A stretch of 64,000 bases of DNA from Flavobacterium frigoris (GTDB lineage Bacteria > Bacteroidota > Bacteroidia > Flavobacteriales > Flavobacteriaceae). A program made the position numbers and the translations under genes. Each line of letters begins with the position of its first letter. The stretch's first letter is position 1. The DNA is taken from assembly GCF_900111075.1 (NCBI RefSeq), contig NZ_FOFZ01000001.1:620001-684000 (forward strand), read 5' to 3'. Below, one piece after another: positions 29,284-38,488 of the stretch. The notes beneath the pieces are model-generated. The model made no database searches, was not told the origin of the DNA, and worked only from the letters and a program-made list of their open reading frames with translations.

Positions 29284-30030
29284 CTATATTACTTTTGCTT
29301 CGTTGTGTAATAAGTCGATTAGTTCATCTAGATTGTCTGCAGAAATTAATTTCACTGCTGATCTAGGTGCTGGTTTTTCAAATTTTACTGCTTTAGTATT
29401 TACGGGAGCGTCAATAGGTTCTACTATAGTTAATGCTTTACTTCTAGCAGTCATGATTCCTCTCATGTTTGGAATACGCAAGTCTTTTTCTTCCACTAAG
29501 CCTTTTTGTCCACCAATAATTAGTGGAAGTGCAGTAGAGACAGTTTCTTTTCCGCCGTCAATTTCACGAACTGCTTTTACAGCGGTTCCATCAACGGTAA
29601 GGGCAGTACAAGAATTAATAAAATTGTAACCAAGGATACCTGCAATCATTCCAGGAACCATTCCTCCGTTGTAGTCTAATGATTCTTTTCCTGCGATCAC
29701 AAGGTCGTAACCACCGTTTTTTATCACGTCAGCAAGTTGTTTTGCTACAAAAAAACCATCAGTAGGAGTCGCGTTTACACGAATTGCTTCGTTTGCTCCA
29801 ATGGCTAATGCTTTCCTTAAAGTAGGTTCTGTTTCTGGTCCTCCAACATTTACAACAGTTACTGTTGCTCCTTGTTGTTCTTGAAACCATATTGCACGTG
29901 TTAATCCGAATTCGTCATTTGGATTAATTACATACTGTACCCCATTGGTATCGAATTCTGAATCACCATTGGTAAAATTAATTTTTGAAGTAGTATCAGG
30001 AACGTGACTGATGCAAACTAATATTTTCAT
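29284..30030 (-). CDS. etfB: electron transfer flavoprotein subunit beta
   Basis: A 248-residue subunit binding AMP and pairing with EtfA. It begins MKILVCISHVPDTTSKINFT and contains YVINPNDEFGLTRAIWFQE, ALAIGANEAIRV, VIAGKESLDYNGGMVPGMIAGILG and LRIPNMRGIMTARSKAL, all normal for the family. The etfB-etfA order with one terminator suggests a two-gene transcript. The upstream gap holds REP-like copy 2. Confidence 0.97.
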   Translation of the reverse strand: MKILVCISHVPDTTSKINFTNGDSEFDTNGVQYVINPNDEFGLTRAIWFQEQQGATVTVVNVGGPETEPTLRKALAIGANEAIRVNATPTDGFFVAKQLADVIKNGGYDLVIAGKESLDYNGGMVPGMIAGILGYNFINSCTALTVDGTAVKAVREIDGGKETVSTALPLIIGGQKGLVEEKDLRIPNMRGIMTARSKALTIVEPIDAPVNTKAVKFEKPAPRSAVKLISADNLDELIDLLHNEAKVI

Positions 30031-30120
30031 AGGATTGTTTTTTTTATTTTTCTAAAATGCTTTTACAAATTTAAAGTAATAAATTGAATAATATACTATG
30101 CGTGCATAGTTTTTTTTAGT

Positions 30121-30226
30121 GAGCTATTACGTTTTCGTAGCCCGGATAGCAGTGACATCCTTCCTGTGGTCTAGTTTTTTGGAACTAGACCACAGGAAGA
30201 TATAGCGGATAGCCGGAAATAGCTCC
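30121..30226 (+). repeat. REP-like palindromic intergenic unit, copy 2
   Basis: Outer inverted arms GAGCTATT (30121-30128) and AATAGCTC (30218-30225) enclose the left flank TAGCCCGGATAGCAGTGACA, a perfect 16-bp hairpin (30161-30176 against 30183-30198) and the right flank GATATAGCGGATAGCCGGA. It lies between the divergent etfB and pdhB genes. Flanks match copies at 17359, 33846, 60841 and 62421, while the stem is unrelated to theirs. Confidence 0.8.
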
Positions 30227-30271
30227 TGATTATTTTACAGTAATTTATGCATAAAAGTGATTTAAAAGATT

Positions 30272-30279
30272 TATTTTTG
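30272..30279 (+). promoter_or_regulatory. probable -7 box of pdhB
   Basis: TATTTTTG matches the Bacteroidota -7 consensus TAnnTTTG exactly, 33 bases before the pdhB ATG at 30313. No TTG stands at the ideal distance upstream. Because it falls inside the longer open frame that begins at 30247, it supports the shorter start. Confidence 0.45.
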
Positions 30280-30312
30280 CTTTTCGAAAAATACACAGAT
30301 ACAATATCATAT

Positions 30313-31290
30313 ATGAGAACGATACAATTTAGAGAGGCCATTTGCGAAGCGATGAGTGAAGAAATGCGTAATGATGAGTCTATATATTTAATGGGTGAAG
30401 AAGTTGCTGAATATAATGGTGCTTATAAAGCGTCTAAAGGTATGCTTGCCGAATTTGGAGAAAAAAGAGTAATTGACACTCCTATTGCTGAGCTTGGTTT
30501 TACTGGAATTGCAGTAGGTTCAGCAATGAATGGTTGTAGACCGATTGTAGAATATATGACCTTCAACTTCTGCCTGGTAGGAATTGACCAAATTATAAAC
30601 AATGCAGCCAAAATGCGTCAAATGACCGGTGGTCAGTTTAACGTGCCTATTGTTTTTCGTGGCCCAACAGCTTCGGCAGGACAATTAGGAGCGACTCACT
30701 CGCAAGCATTAGAAAACTGGTTTGCTAATACACCAGGTTTGAAAGTAATAGTTCCCTCTACTGTTTATGATGCTAAAGGGTTGTTAAAGTCTGCTATCCG
30801 CGATAATGATCCTGTGATTTTCATGGAGTCAGAGCAAATGTATGGTGATAAAGGAGAAGTTCCAGATGGTGAGTACACTATTCCAATAGGTGTTGCTGAT
30901 ATTAAACGTGAAGGAACGGACGTTACTATCGTATCTTTTGGAAAAATTATAAAAGAAGCTCATATCGCTGCTGAGGAATTAGCCAAAGAAGGAATTTCTT
31001 GTGAAATTATCGATTTGAGAACAGTACGTCCTATGGATTATGACACTATTTTAACATCGGTAAAAAAAACAAATAGATTAGTAGTTCTTGAAGAGGCTTG
31101 GCCTTTTGCAAGTGTTGCTTCTGAGATTACTTATATTGTTCAAGAACGTGCTTTTGATTTTCTTGACGCGCCCATTCAAAGAATTACAACTGCTGATACG
31201 CCGGCACCTTATTCTCCAGTCTTGTTGAAAGAATGGTTGCCTAATGCAGATGACGTGATTAAAGCGGTTAAAAAAGTAATGTATAAATAA
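30313..31290 (+). CDS. pdhB: pyruvate dehydrogenase E1 component subunit beta
   Basis: A 325-residue E1-beta subunit of the pyruvate dehydrogenase complex, which decarboxylates pyruvate with thiamine diphosphate. It starts MRTIQFREAICEAMSEEMRND, then YLMGEEVAEYNGAYKASKGML, VIDTPIAELGFTGIAVGSAMNG, GPTASAGQLGATHSQALENWF and TDVTIVSFGKI. The frame is open 66 bases upstream of this ATG, but the family start and a -7 box within that extension favour 30313. E1-alpha and E2 are not in the window. A terminator follows. Confidence 0.96.
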   Translation: MRTIQFREAICEAMSEEMRNDESIYLMGEEVAEYNGAYKASKGMLAEFGEKRVIDTPIAELGFTGIAVGSAMNGCRPIVEYMTFNFCLVGIDQIINNAAKMRQMTGGQFNVPIVFRGPTASAGQLGATHSQALENWFANTPGLKVIVPSTVYDAKGLLKSAIRDNDPVIFMESEQMYGDKGEVPDGEYTIPIGVADIKREGTDVTIVSFGKIIKEAHIAAEELAKEGISCEIIDLRTVRPMDYDTILTSVKKTNRLVVLEEAWPFASVASEITYIVQERAFDFLDAPIQRITTADTPAPYSPVLLKEWLPNADDVIKAVKKVMYK

Positions 31291-31308
31291 TACAATTAAT
31301 ATGATATT

Positions 31309-31345
31309 AAAGCTTCATCATTCGTTCGTTTGATGAAGCTTTTTG
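31309..31345 (+). terminator. intrinsic terminator after pdhB
   Basis: AAGCTTCATCA (31310-31320) and TGATGAAGCTT (31331-31341) form a perfect 11-bp stem followed by TTTGTTTT. It overlaps the longer version of the next reading frame, which argues for the ATG at 31360 as that gene's start. Confidence 0.8.
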
Positions 31346-31359
31346 TTTTAAATAGAATT

Positions 31360-33846
31360 ATGAAAAAGAATTTTTTATTTACTGTGTTTCTTTTATTGAT
31401 GATGACCAATGCTGTTTTTGCGCAAACAAAAGTGAGCGGTATTGTAGTGGATAAATCAGACCAGCCTGTTCCTTTTGCAAATATTGCTTTTAAAGATTCT
31501 AATGAGGGAGCCGTTGCTAATGAGGATGGTCGTTTCTATATTGAATCTACTAAAACATATACGACTTTAGTGATTACTTCTGTTGGTTTTTCAGATCGGG
31601 AGATTGCTTTGGAAAAAGCGGTAAGTTATAATTTTAAGGTGTTGTTGAAAGAAGCTGAAAGCTTAAATGAAGTAGTTATTTTTACAGGTAAAACTTCAAA
31701 AAAGAACAACCCCGCGCTGGATATTCTTAGAAAAATATGGGAAAGAAAACGTAAAAATGGATTGTATCAATTTGATCAGTACCAAATGGAGAAGTATGAG
31801 AAGATTGAGTTTGATATGAACACAATCGACAGTGCTTTTATGAAAAATAAACTGTTCAGAGGAATGGAGTTTATCTTTAATCATGTCGATACTTCTAGGG
31901 TTACCGGAAAGACGTATTTACCTATTTTTATAAACGAAACCATGTCAGATATTTATGGGGACAATAAACTAAAAAAAGTAAAAGAAAAAATAAAGGGAAA
32001 TAAAAGCTCTGGTTTTAAAGGGAATCAGCAATTGCTGTCTTTTGTAAAAGATTTGTATTCAGATTATAATGTGTATGATAATCACCTTACTTTTTTTGAC
32101 AAAAGTTTTACCAGTCCTATTTCTACAACGGGAATTGATGTCTATAATTATGTCCTAAAAGATAGTGCATATATTAATAAAAAGTGGTGTTATAATATCG
32201 TATTTTATCCACGACGTAAGAATGAATTGACTTTTAAAGGTGATTTTTGGGTGAACGATACGACCTATGCCATTAAGAAAATTAATATGGCGGTTACTAA
32301 AAGTGCCAATATTAACTGGGTTAAGGATATTTATTTAGAACAGGAATTTGATGTTGTGAATGATTCCGTTTTTCTATTAACCCGTGATTATTTGATGTCA
32401 GATTTTGCAGTAAATAAAAAAGAAGATTCAAAAGGACTTTATGGAAAGCGTACTTCCTTCTATGGCAATCATGAGTTCAATAAAGAAAAGCCAGCTTCTT
32501 TTTATAAAGAAGAGGTCGCTTATGCTAACGATTCTATATACAATAAGTCAGATCAATACTGGCATAAAAACCGCTATGAAAATTTAAGTAAGGATGAACT
32601 TGGAGTTTATAGAATGCTTGATACCTTACAAACGGTTAGGAAATTTAAACAGATCACAAGTCTAGTAACTGTTCTTGCCAGTGGATACGTAAATTACGGA
32701 AATTTCGACTACGGCCCTATTTTTTCCTCTTTTGGTTTCAACGAAGTAGAGGGAGTTCGATTGAGAGCAGGGGGAAGAACCTATTTTGGTACTACCGATA
32801 CTTGGAGACTACAAGGCTATACGGCCTATGGCTTTAAAGATAATAAATTCAAATACGGACTTTCAGGAAAGTGGATGGTCGACAAGAGAAATAGAATTAT
32901 CCTGTCAGGGGGAAATAGGCGGGATGTCGAACAAATAGGCGCAAGTTTAACTACTACAAATGATGTTTTGGGTCGAAGTTTTGCTTCTTCCTCTTTATTT
33001 TCATCAGGGAGTAATGGCAAGTTGACAAATATAAATCTAAGTAATGTTGCTGTCGAAATTGAACCTGTCAAAAACCTGACCTTTCAAACTGGTTTTTCTT
33101 ATCGAACATTAGAGTCGGCTTCGCCAACATTTAGTTTGGATTACTATACAGATGCTGGACAAACCGCTACAAGAAGTGATGTAAAACAATCAGAAGTAAA
33201 TTTTCAGATAGAATATACGCCAAAACGAAAAACGATTGGATACGCTGTAGAGAGAGACAATGTAGACAGCCCTTTTAGTCGGTTTTTTGTGAACTACAGT
33301 CATGGGTTTAAAGGATTACTAAACAGTGATTTTAAATATGAAAAAATCCAATTGTATTATAAACAACCTTTTATCATTGGGCCGCTAGGACGATCAAATG
33401 TGACTGTGGAGATGGGTAAAACCTTTGGTACAATTCCTCTAGGTTTGATGAGTGTTATTCCTGGGAATCAAACTTATTTTACTATCGGTAACACCTTTAG
33501 CAACCTTAATTTCTACGAGTTTGTGTCAGATCAGTATGCAACGGTGCAATGGGATCATAATTTTGGCGGACGTATTTTTTCTAGAGTTCCATTTATGCGA
33601 AAACTGAATTGGAGAGAAATCATTGGAGTAAAGGGAGTTTACGGTACCATTTCAGATGCTAACAGAGCGATAAATGCTTCGGGTCTACAATATATTGCTC
33701 CCGAAAACGTGTATTGGGAGTATAGCGCCGGAATTGGGAATATCTTCAAAGTATTCCGGATCGATTTCGCCTGGAGAGGAAATTATTTAAACACACCAGA
33801 TACACAGCGATTTTCAGTAAAAGGATCTTTTGGTTTTTATTTCTAG
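31360..33846 (+). CDS. DUF5686 and carboxypeptidase-like regulatory domain protein, outer membrane
   Basis: An 828-residue protein with a signal peptide (MKKNFLFTVFLLLMMTNAVFAQ). A CarbopepD_reg_2 beta-sandwich follows (VSGIVVDKSDQPVPFANIAF, VANEDGRFYIES, about residues 24-105). Then comes the long DUF5686 region with many tyrosine-rich strands ending in a barrel-like C-terminus (VKGSFGFYF). DUF5686 proteins are common in Bacteroidota outer membranes; their function is unknown. I chose the ATG at 31360 because the earlier frame start overlaps the pdhB terminator and because the signal peptide begins here. It is single-gene between a terminator and a REP-like unit. Confidence 0.88.
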   Translation: MKKNFLFTVFLLLMMTNAVFAQTKVSGIVVDKSDQPVPFANIAFKDSNEGAVANEDGRFYIESTKTYTTLVITSVGFSDREIALEKAVSYNFKVLLKEAESLNEVVIFTGKTSKKNNPALDILRKIWERKRKNGLYQFDQYQMEKYEKIEFDMNTIDSAFMKNKLFRGMEFIFNHVDTSRVTGKTYLPIFINETMSDIYGDNKLKKVKEKIKGNKSSGFKGNQQLLSFVKDLYSDYNVYDNHLTFFDKSFTSPISTTGIDVYNYVLKDSAYINKKWCYNIVFYPRRKNELTFKGDFWVNDTTYAIKKINMAVTKSANINWVKDIYLEQEFDVVNDSVFLLTRDYLMSDFAVNKKEDSKGLYGKRTSFYGNHEFNKEKPASFYKEEVAYANDSIYNKSDQYWHKNRYENLSKDELGVYRMLDTLQTVRKFKQITSLVTVLASGYVNYGNFDYGPIFSSFGFNEVEGVRLRAGGRTYFGTTDTWRLQGYTAYGFKDNKFKYGLSGKWMVDKRNRIILSGGNRRDVEQIGASLTTTNDVLGRSFASSSLFSSGSNGKLTNINLSNVAVEIEPVKNLTFQTGFSYRTLESASPTFSLDYYTDAGQTATRSDVKQSEVNFQIEYTPKRKTIGYAVERDNVDSPFSRFFVNYSHGFKGLLNSDFKYEKIQLYYKQPFIIGPLGRSNVTVEMGKTFGTIPLGLMSVIPGNQTYFTIGNTFSNLNFYEFVSDQYATVQWDHNFGGRIFSRVPFMRKLNWREIIGVKGVYGTISDANRAINASGLQYIAPENVYWEYSAGIGNIFKVFRIDFAWRGNYLNTPDTQRFSVKGSFGFYF

Positions 33847-33951
33847 GAGCTATTTACTTCGTCAGTTCGCTTCGCTCGTATCCAGCTATTCGTTGCAATC
33901 TTTTCCTTTTTAAAGAAAAAAGGAAAAGGATTTCCACTTCTATCTGGGCTA
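33846..33951 (-). repeat. REP-like palindromic intergenic unit, copy 3 (reverse orientation)
   Basis: Read on the minus strand: TAGCCCAGATAGAAGTGGAA then ATCC, a hairpin with arms TTTTCCTTTTT/AAAAAGGAAAA (33901-33911 and 33917-33927), then GATTGCAACGAATAGCTGGA and an end AAATAGCTCC shared with the copy at 30121. Its last base touches the stop codon of the DUF5686 gene. It fills the gap before the glycosylase gene. Confidence 0.75.
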
Positions 33952-33964
33952 AAAAAAGCAGCGC

Positions 33965-34573
33965 ATGAAAGCAGCTATTGAATATCTTTCGGCAGTAGAC
34001 CCAATTTTCAATATCATAATTGAAAAATACGGAATACCAACTAGACCAAAACGGCCACAAGGTTTTGAGACGCTAGTGCTACTGATTTTAGAACAGCAAG
34101 TATCTATTGATTCAGCCAAAGCTACCTTTTTAAAATTGAGAGAAAGGATAAAGATTTTTGAGCCGACTATTTTAGTTGAAGTAGCGGATGAAGAGTTTAG
34201 ACTCCTTGGCATAAGCCGGCAAAAATCGTCCTACATTAAGGCATTATCATTAGCAGTACTTAGCAAGAACATAGATTTAGAATCTTTGGCAAGCAAAACT
34301 ACAGATGAGGTGCGTGAAGAGCCTATTAAAATCAAAGGAATAGGAAACTGGACTATTGATGTCTATTTAATGTTTTGTCTTCAAGCTCCTGATTTGCTTC
34401 CGCTAGGAGATGTTGCAGTGGTAAATACGATGAAAGAATTGCTCAATATTCACGATAAAGAAGCTATGGAGGTACATGCTGAAAAATGGAGTCCGTATCG
34501 TTCTGTTGCTACTTTTCTATTGTGGCATTATTATCTCAAAAAAAGAAAGAGGACAATAGTGTATCAATATTAG
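33965..34573 (+). CDS. DNA-3-methyladenine glycosylase 2-like (HhH-GPD) base-excision enzyme
   Basis: A 202-residue glycosylase of the AlkA/HhH-GPD fold. LVLLILEQQVSIDSAKATFLKL covers the usual QQ(V/I)S motif. The helix-hairpin-helix is IKIKGIGNWTIDVYLMFCL, and the catalytic Asp follows in LLPLGDVAVVN. The N-terminal TBP-like domain of E. coli AlkA is absent, as in short family members. It would remove alkylated purines. It starts 13 bases after a REP-like unit. Confidence 0.9.
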   Translation: MKAAIEYLSAVDPIFNIIIEKYGIPTRPKRPQGFETLVLLILEQQVSIDSAKATFLKLRERIKIFEPTILVEVADEEFRLLGISRQKSSYIKALSLAVLSKNIDLESLASKTTDEVREEPIKIKGIGNWTIDVYLMFCLQAPDLLPLGDVAVVNTMKELLNIHDKEAMEVHAEKWSPYRSVATFLLWHYYLKKRKRTIVYQY

Positions 34574-34613
34574 TTTCTTTGCTATTTAATGTGTAGATAA
34601 GAGCGATTTTATA

Positions 34614-34643
34614 TTGTAAAAACAGATGGTTTGCTTATTTTTG
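34614..34643 (+). promoter_or_regulatory. promoter of ppa
   Basis: TTG (34614-34616), a 19-base spacer and TATTTTTG (34636-34643) give an exact match to the Bacteroidota pattern TTG-N19-TAnnTTTG. It lies 30 bases before the ppa ATG at 34673, and partly within a longer open frame, supporting that shorter start. Confidence 0.7.
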
Positions 34644-34672
34644 TTGCGATTATTATAGAAAATAAAATTAAA

Positions 34673-35203
34673 ATGACTGCAGACAAAATAAAAACTTTCG
34701 ATGTTCTTATCGAAATTCCAAGAGGAAGTAGAAACAAATATGAATACGATTTCGAAATAAAAAGAATGCGTTTCGATAGAATGTTGTTTTCATCAATGAT
34801 GTATCCGGCAGATTACGGATTTATTCCTGAAACTCTTGCACTAGATGGTGATCCACTAGACGTATTGGTTTTAGTAAATGAACCTACTTTTCCGGGATGT
34901 GTTATGGAAGTAAAACCTATTGGTGTTTTCCACATGGCAGATGATAAAGGACCGGACGAAAAAGTAATTTGTGTACCAGTGTCTGATCCAATTTGGAATT
35001 CATTGAATGACTTGTCAGATATGAACCCGCATTTGTTAAAAGAAATTGAACATTTTTTTCAAGTGTACAAAGATCTTGAAAACAAAACAGTTGATGTAGG
35101 TGGATGGGGAGATGTAAACGAAGCATACGATATCATTAAAAAATGTACCGATCGTTTTGATCAAATTGAAAATAAACCAGAGGGATTATTTAGTATTAAA
35201 TAA
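34673..35203 (+). CDS. ppa: inorganic pyrophosphatase (soluble, family I)
   Basis: A 176-residue cytoplasmic enzyme hydrolysing pyrophosphate. VLIEIPRGSRNKYEYDFE, YPADYGFIPETLALDGDPLDVLVL (metal-binding Asp residues) and DDKGPDEKVICVPVSDP are diagnostic. The frame is open 42 bases further upstream, but the promoter there and the family start favour the ATG at 34673. The membrane pyrophosphatase gene follows after a terminator, so two pyrophosphate-splitting systems stand side by side. Confidence 0.97.
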   Translation: MTADKIKTFDVLIEIPRGSRNKYEYDFEIKRMRFDRMLFSSMMYPADYGFIPETLALDGDPLDVLVLVNEPTFPGCVMEVKPIGVFHMADDKGPDEKVICVPVSDPIWNSLNDLSDMNPHLLKEIEHFFQVYKDLENKTVDVGGWGDVNEAYDIIKKCTDRFDQIENKPEGLFSIK

Positions 35204-35224
35204 TAAATACCCTTGTATTTTATA

Positions 35225-35262
35225 AAAAAAGCAACATTCTGTTTAAGAGTGTTGCTTTTTTG
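35225..35262 (+). terminator. intrinsic terminator after ppa
   Basis: GCAACA (35231-35236) and TGTTGC (35250-35255) with an extended imperfect inner stem, preceded by an A-run and followed by T6. It separates ppa from hppA. Confidence 0.75.
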
Positions 35263-35319
35263 TTTACATTCGTTTTTGTACTATATTGATTATTAACCAA
35301 AAACCAAAAAACCAAATTT

Positions 35320-37776
35320 ATGAATACAATTATGATTTATTTGCCAATAGTAATGGCAATTATAGGACTTCTGTTCATGTGGATTAAAAGATCTTGGGTA
35401 TTAAAACAGGACGCCGGAGATGGTAAGATGAAAGAAATTTCAGATTATATTTACGAAGGTGCATTAGCTTTCTTAAAAGCAGAATATAGGTTACTCGCTT
35501 TCTTCGTAGTGGGAGCAAGCATCGTTTTAGCAGGATTATCTTATTTTGTTCCTACGACACATATTTTAATAGTTGTTGCCTTTGTTTTCGGTGCTGTTTT
35601 CTCAGCTCTTGCAGGGAATATGGGAATGAAGATTGCAACAAAAACAAATGTTAGAACGACACAGGCGGCACGCACAAGTTTGCCGCAAGCATTAAAAGTT
35701 TCTTTTAGCGGTGGAACCGTAATGGGACTTGGTGTGGCTGGTTTAGCTGTTCTAGGTTTAACTTCTTTCTTTATCTTTTTCTTCCATTTTTTTATGAATG
35801 GAACATGGACTTCAGCTGAGGACATGACAATCGTCTTAGAAACATTGGCGGGTTTTTCTCTTGGAGCGGAATCCATTGCCTTGTTTGCTCGTGTGGGCGG
35901 AGGTATTTATACAAAGGCGGCCGATGTAGGAGCTGATTTAGTAGGTAAAGTTGAGGCTGGAATTCCAGAGGATGACCCGCGTAATCCTGCTACAATTGCG
36001 GATAACGTAGGAGATAACGTAGGAGATGTTGCCGGAATGGGAGCTGATTTATTCGGTTCTTACGTAGCAACCGTTTTAGCGGCTATGGTACTTGGTAATT
36101 ATGTTATCAAGGATATGGGAGGAAGTTTAGATGATGCCTTTGGAGGTATTGGACCTATTTTATTGCCAATGGCAATTGCTGGTTTCGGAATCTTATTCTC
36201 GATTATAGGAACTATGTTAGTTAAAATTACGGATGAAAATGCTAAAGAAGCACAAGTACAAAAAGCGCTAAACATAGGGAACTGGGTTTCTATAGGTTTA
36301 ACAGCAGTAGCTTGTTATTTTTTAGTACAATATATGTTGCCAGCCAATATGAAAATGGAATTCTTTGGTGAAGGAATGCAGGACATTTCCTCAATGAGGG
36401 TTTTTTATGCAACGATAGTTGGACTCGTAGTTGGAGCTGTTATTTCATCTGTAACTGAATATTACACAGGACTTGGGACAAAACCAGTGATGGCGATAGT
36501 TCAAAAATCGAGTACCGGAGCGGGAACGAATGTAATTGCAGGTTTAGCTACAGGAATGATTTCGACATTTCCAACTGTTTTGTTATTTGCAGCTGCCATT
36601 TGGACTTCTTATGCACTTGCAGGATTTTATGGAGTAGCATTAGCCGCTTCAGCAATGATGGCAACAACGGCTATGCAATTAGCAATTGATGCTTTTGGTC
36701 CTATATCGGATAATGCAGGTGGAATTGCAGAAATGAGTGAATTGCCAAAAGAAGTACGTACACGTACTGATATCTTGGATTCTGTAGGGAATACGACTGC
36801 GGCTACTGGAAAAGGATTTGCAATTGCTTCGGCAGCATTGACTTCGTTAGCCTTATTCGCTGCTTATGTTACTTTTACAGGGATTGACGGCATCAATATT
36901 TTCAAAGCGCCTGTATTGGCAATGTTATTTGTAGGGGGTATGATTCCAGTTGTTTTCTCTGCTTTAGCGATGAACTCTGTTGGTAAAGCCGCTATGGATA
37001 TGGTGAATGAAGTACGTCGCCAGTTCAAGGAAATTCCTGGGATTATGGAAGGAACTGGCAAACCAGAATATGCTAAATGTGTTGATATTTCTACTAAGGC
37101 TGCACTAAGAGAAATGATGTTACCTGGAATTTTGACAATTGGATTTCCTATAGCAGTTGTACTTCTTGGGAAATTAGTTTATGGGGACAACAATCAATTA
37201 GTCGCAGAAATGCTGGGAGGATATATGGCAGGAGTTACTGTTTCAGGTGTATTGTGGGCAGTATTTCAAAACAATGCTGGGGGCGCTTGGGATAATGCCA
37301 AGAAATCTTTTGAAGCTGGAGTTATGATTAACGGTGAGATGACCTATAAAGGATCTGATGCGCATAAAGCTGCCGTAACCGGAGATACTGTTGGAGATCC
37401 ATTCAAAGATACATCTGGACCATCGATGAACATCTTAATTAAATTGACTTGTTTGATAGGATTAGTAATGGCACCAATTTTAGGAAGCGGAAGTCATACC
37501 ATAGCTCAGAATGCGACTTGTTGCATTACTACTGGTGCATGTACTTCGATGTCTAAAGAAGAATGTGTTGCTAAAGGTTGTACTAATGCAGCTTGTGAAC
37601 ATATGATGGGCGCTAAGATGATGCATGAGGTTTCTAAACAAGTGACTATTGAGAAAACAAATGTAGATGGTGCTGTTAAAGCAACAGTAACTACAGTTGC
37701 AAATGGGGAAGAAGATGTTCAAGTTTTTGAAGGGACTGATGCTGAAGTTCAAACAAAGATTGATGCTTTGAAATAG
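35320..37776 (+). CDS. hppA: membrane-bound ion-translocating pyrophosphatase
   Basis: An 818-residue, about 16-helix pump that moves H+ or Na+ with energy from pyrophosphate. The substrate loops are present: GGGIYTKAADVGADLVGKVE, IPEDDPRNPATIADNVGDNVGD, and the C-terminal GDTVGDPFKDTSGPSMNI. GNTTAATGKGFAI has Ala where K+-independent enzymes have Lys, so a K+-dependent type is likely; whether Na+ or H+ is moved is not decided. After the last helix there is an unusual soluble tail of about 90 residues (from about 727) with six cysteines, followed by a charged segment. Confidence 0.96.
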   Translation: MNTIMIYLPIVMAIIGLLFMWIKRSWVLKQDAGDGKMKEISDYIYEGALAFLKAEYRLLAFFVVGASIVLAGLSYFVPTTHILIVVAFVFGAVFSALAGNMGMKIATKTNVRTTQAARTSLPQALKVSFSGGTVMGLGVAGLAVLGLTSFFIFFFHFFMNGTWTSAEDMTIVLETLAGFSLGAESIALFARVGGGIYTKAADVGADLVGKVEAGIPEDDPRNPATIADNVGDNVGDVAGMGADLFGSYVATVLAAMVLGNYVIKDMGGSLDDAFGGIGPILLPMAIAGFGILFSIIGTMLVKITDENAKEAQVQKALNIGNWVSIGLTAVACYFLVQYMLPANMKMEFFGEGMQDISSMRVFYATIVGLVVGAVISSVTEYYTGLGTKPVMAIVQKSSTGAGTNVIAGLATGMISTFPTVLLFAAAIWTSYALAGFYGVALAASAMMATTAMQLAIDAFGPISDNAGGIAEMSELPKEVRTRTDILDSVGNTTAATGKGFAIASAALTSLALFAAYVTFTGIDGINIFKAPVLAMLFVGGMIPVVFSALAMNSVGKAAMDMVNEVRRQFKEIPGIMEGTGKPEYAKCVDISTKAALREMMLPGILTIGFPIAVVLLGKLVYGDNNQLVAEMLGGYMAGVTVSGVLWAVFQNNAGGAWDNAKKSFEAGVMINGEMTYKGSDAHKAAVTGDTVGDPFKDTSGPSMNILIKLTCLIGLVMAPILGSGSHTIAQNATCCITTGACTSMSKEECVAKGCTNAACEHMMGAKMMHEVSKQVTIEKTNVDGAVKATVTTVANGEEDVQVFEGTDAEVQTKIDALK

Positions 37777-37800
37777 CTGTATACTTTTTTATAAATAGAA

Positions 37801-37829
37801 AATGCCTCGCGAAAGTGAGGCATTTTTTT
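37801..37829 (+). terminator. intrinsic terminator after hppA
   Basis: AATGCCTC and GAGGCATT (37801-37808, 37817-37824) pair perfectly around an eight-base loop and are followed by T7. Confidence 0.85.
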
Positions 37830-37873
37830 ATGGGCATTTTATTTTTTATATTTTTAACCAGGGAAGAAAAAGA

Positions 37874-38488
37874 TTAAAACAATCCATTTAATTCGGCATC
37901 AATTCGGTTAATAATTATTCCTAAATCTTCTGGATTATCTACAAAATTAATATTGTCGACATCAATAATTAATAATTTTCCACGATTGTAGGTATGAACC
38001 CAAGCCTCATAGCGTTCGTTTAATCGGCTTAAGTAATCAATAGAAATAGAATTTTCATACTCACGGCCTCTTTTATGTATTTGACCTACTAAATTAGGAA
38101 TTGAACTTCTTAAATAAATTAATAAATCAGGTGCTTTCACCGTAGATTCCATTAATTCAAAAAGAGAGGAATAATTCTGAAAATCACGATTGGTCATCAA
38201 ACCCATCGAATAAAGATTTGGCGCAAATATGTGGGCATCTTCATAAATCGTTCGGTCTTGAATTATTTTTTTTCCGCTTTCACGTATTTGCATTACTTGA
38301 CGGAAACGACTGTTTAAGAAGTAAATCTGCAAATTAAAAGACCAGCGTTCCATTTGGTGATAGAAATCATCGAGGTACGGATTATCAACTACATCTTCAT
38401 AATGAGGCTCCCATTTAAAATGTTTTGCTAGTAAACGCGTTAAAGTGGTTTTTCCTGAGCCTATATTTCCTGCTACTGCTATGTGCAT
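37874..38488 (-). CDS. deoxynucleoside kinase
   Basis: A 204-residue P-loop kinase phosphorylating deoxynucleosides for salvage. It opens with the Walker A AVAGNIGSGKTTLTRLLAKHF. It then has WEPHYEDVVDNPYLDDFY, the DRTIYEDAHIFA (DRS-like) motif and the lid IHKRGREYENSISIDYL. Which nucleoside it prefers cannot be read from the sequence. Its ATG overlaps the stop of the upstream gene (TAATG), so the two are translationally coupled. Confidence 0.92.
   Translation of the reverse strand: MHIAVAGNIGSGKTTLTRLLAKHFKWEPHYEDVVDNPYLDDFYHQMERWSFNLQIYFLNSRFRQVMQIRESGKKIIQDRTIYEDAHIFAPNLYSMGLMTNRDFQNYSSLFELMESTVKAPDLLIYLRSSIPNLVGQIHKRGREYENSISIDYLSRLNERYEAWVHTYNRGKLLIIDVDNINFVDNPEDLGIIINRIDAELNGLF

Noticed and set aside
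30121..30226. The REP-like hairpin as a terminator of pdhB or etfB
   Set aside because: It lies between divergent promoters and has no T-run; its flanks match the other intergenic units, so it is a repeat.
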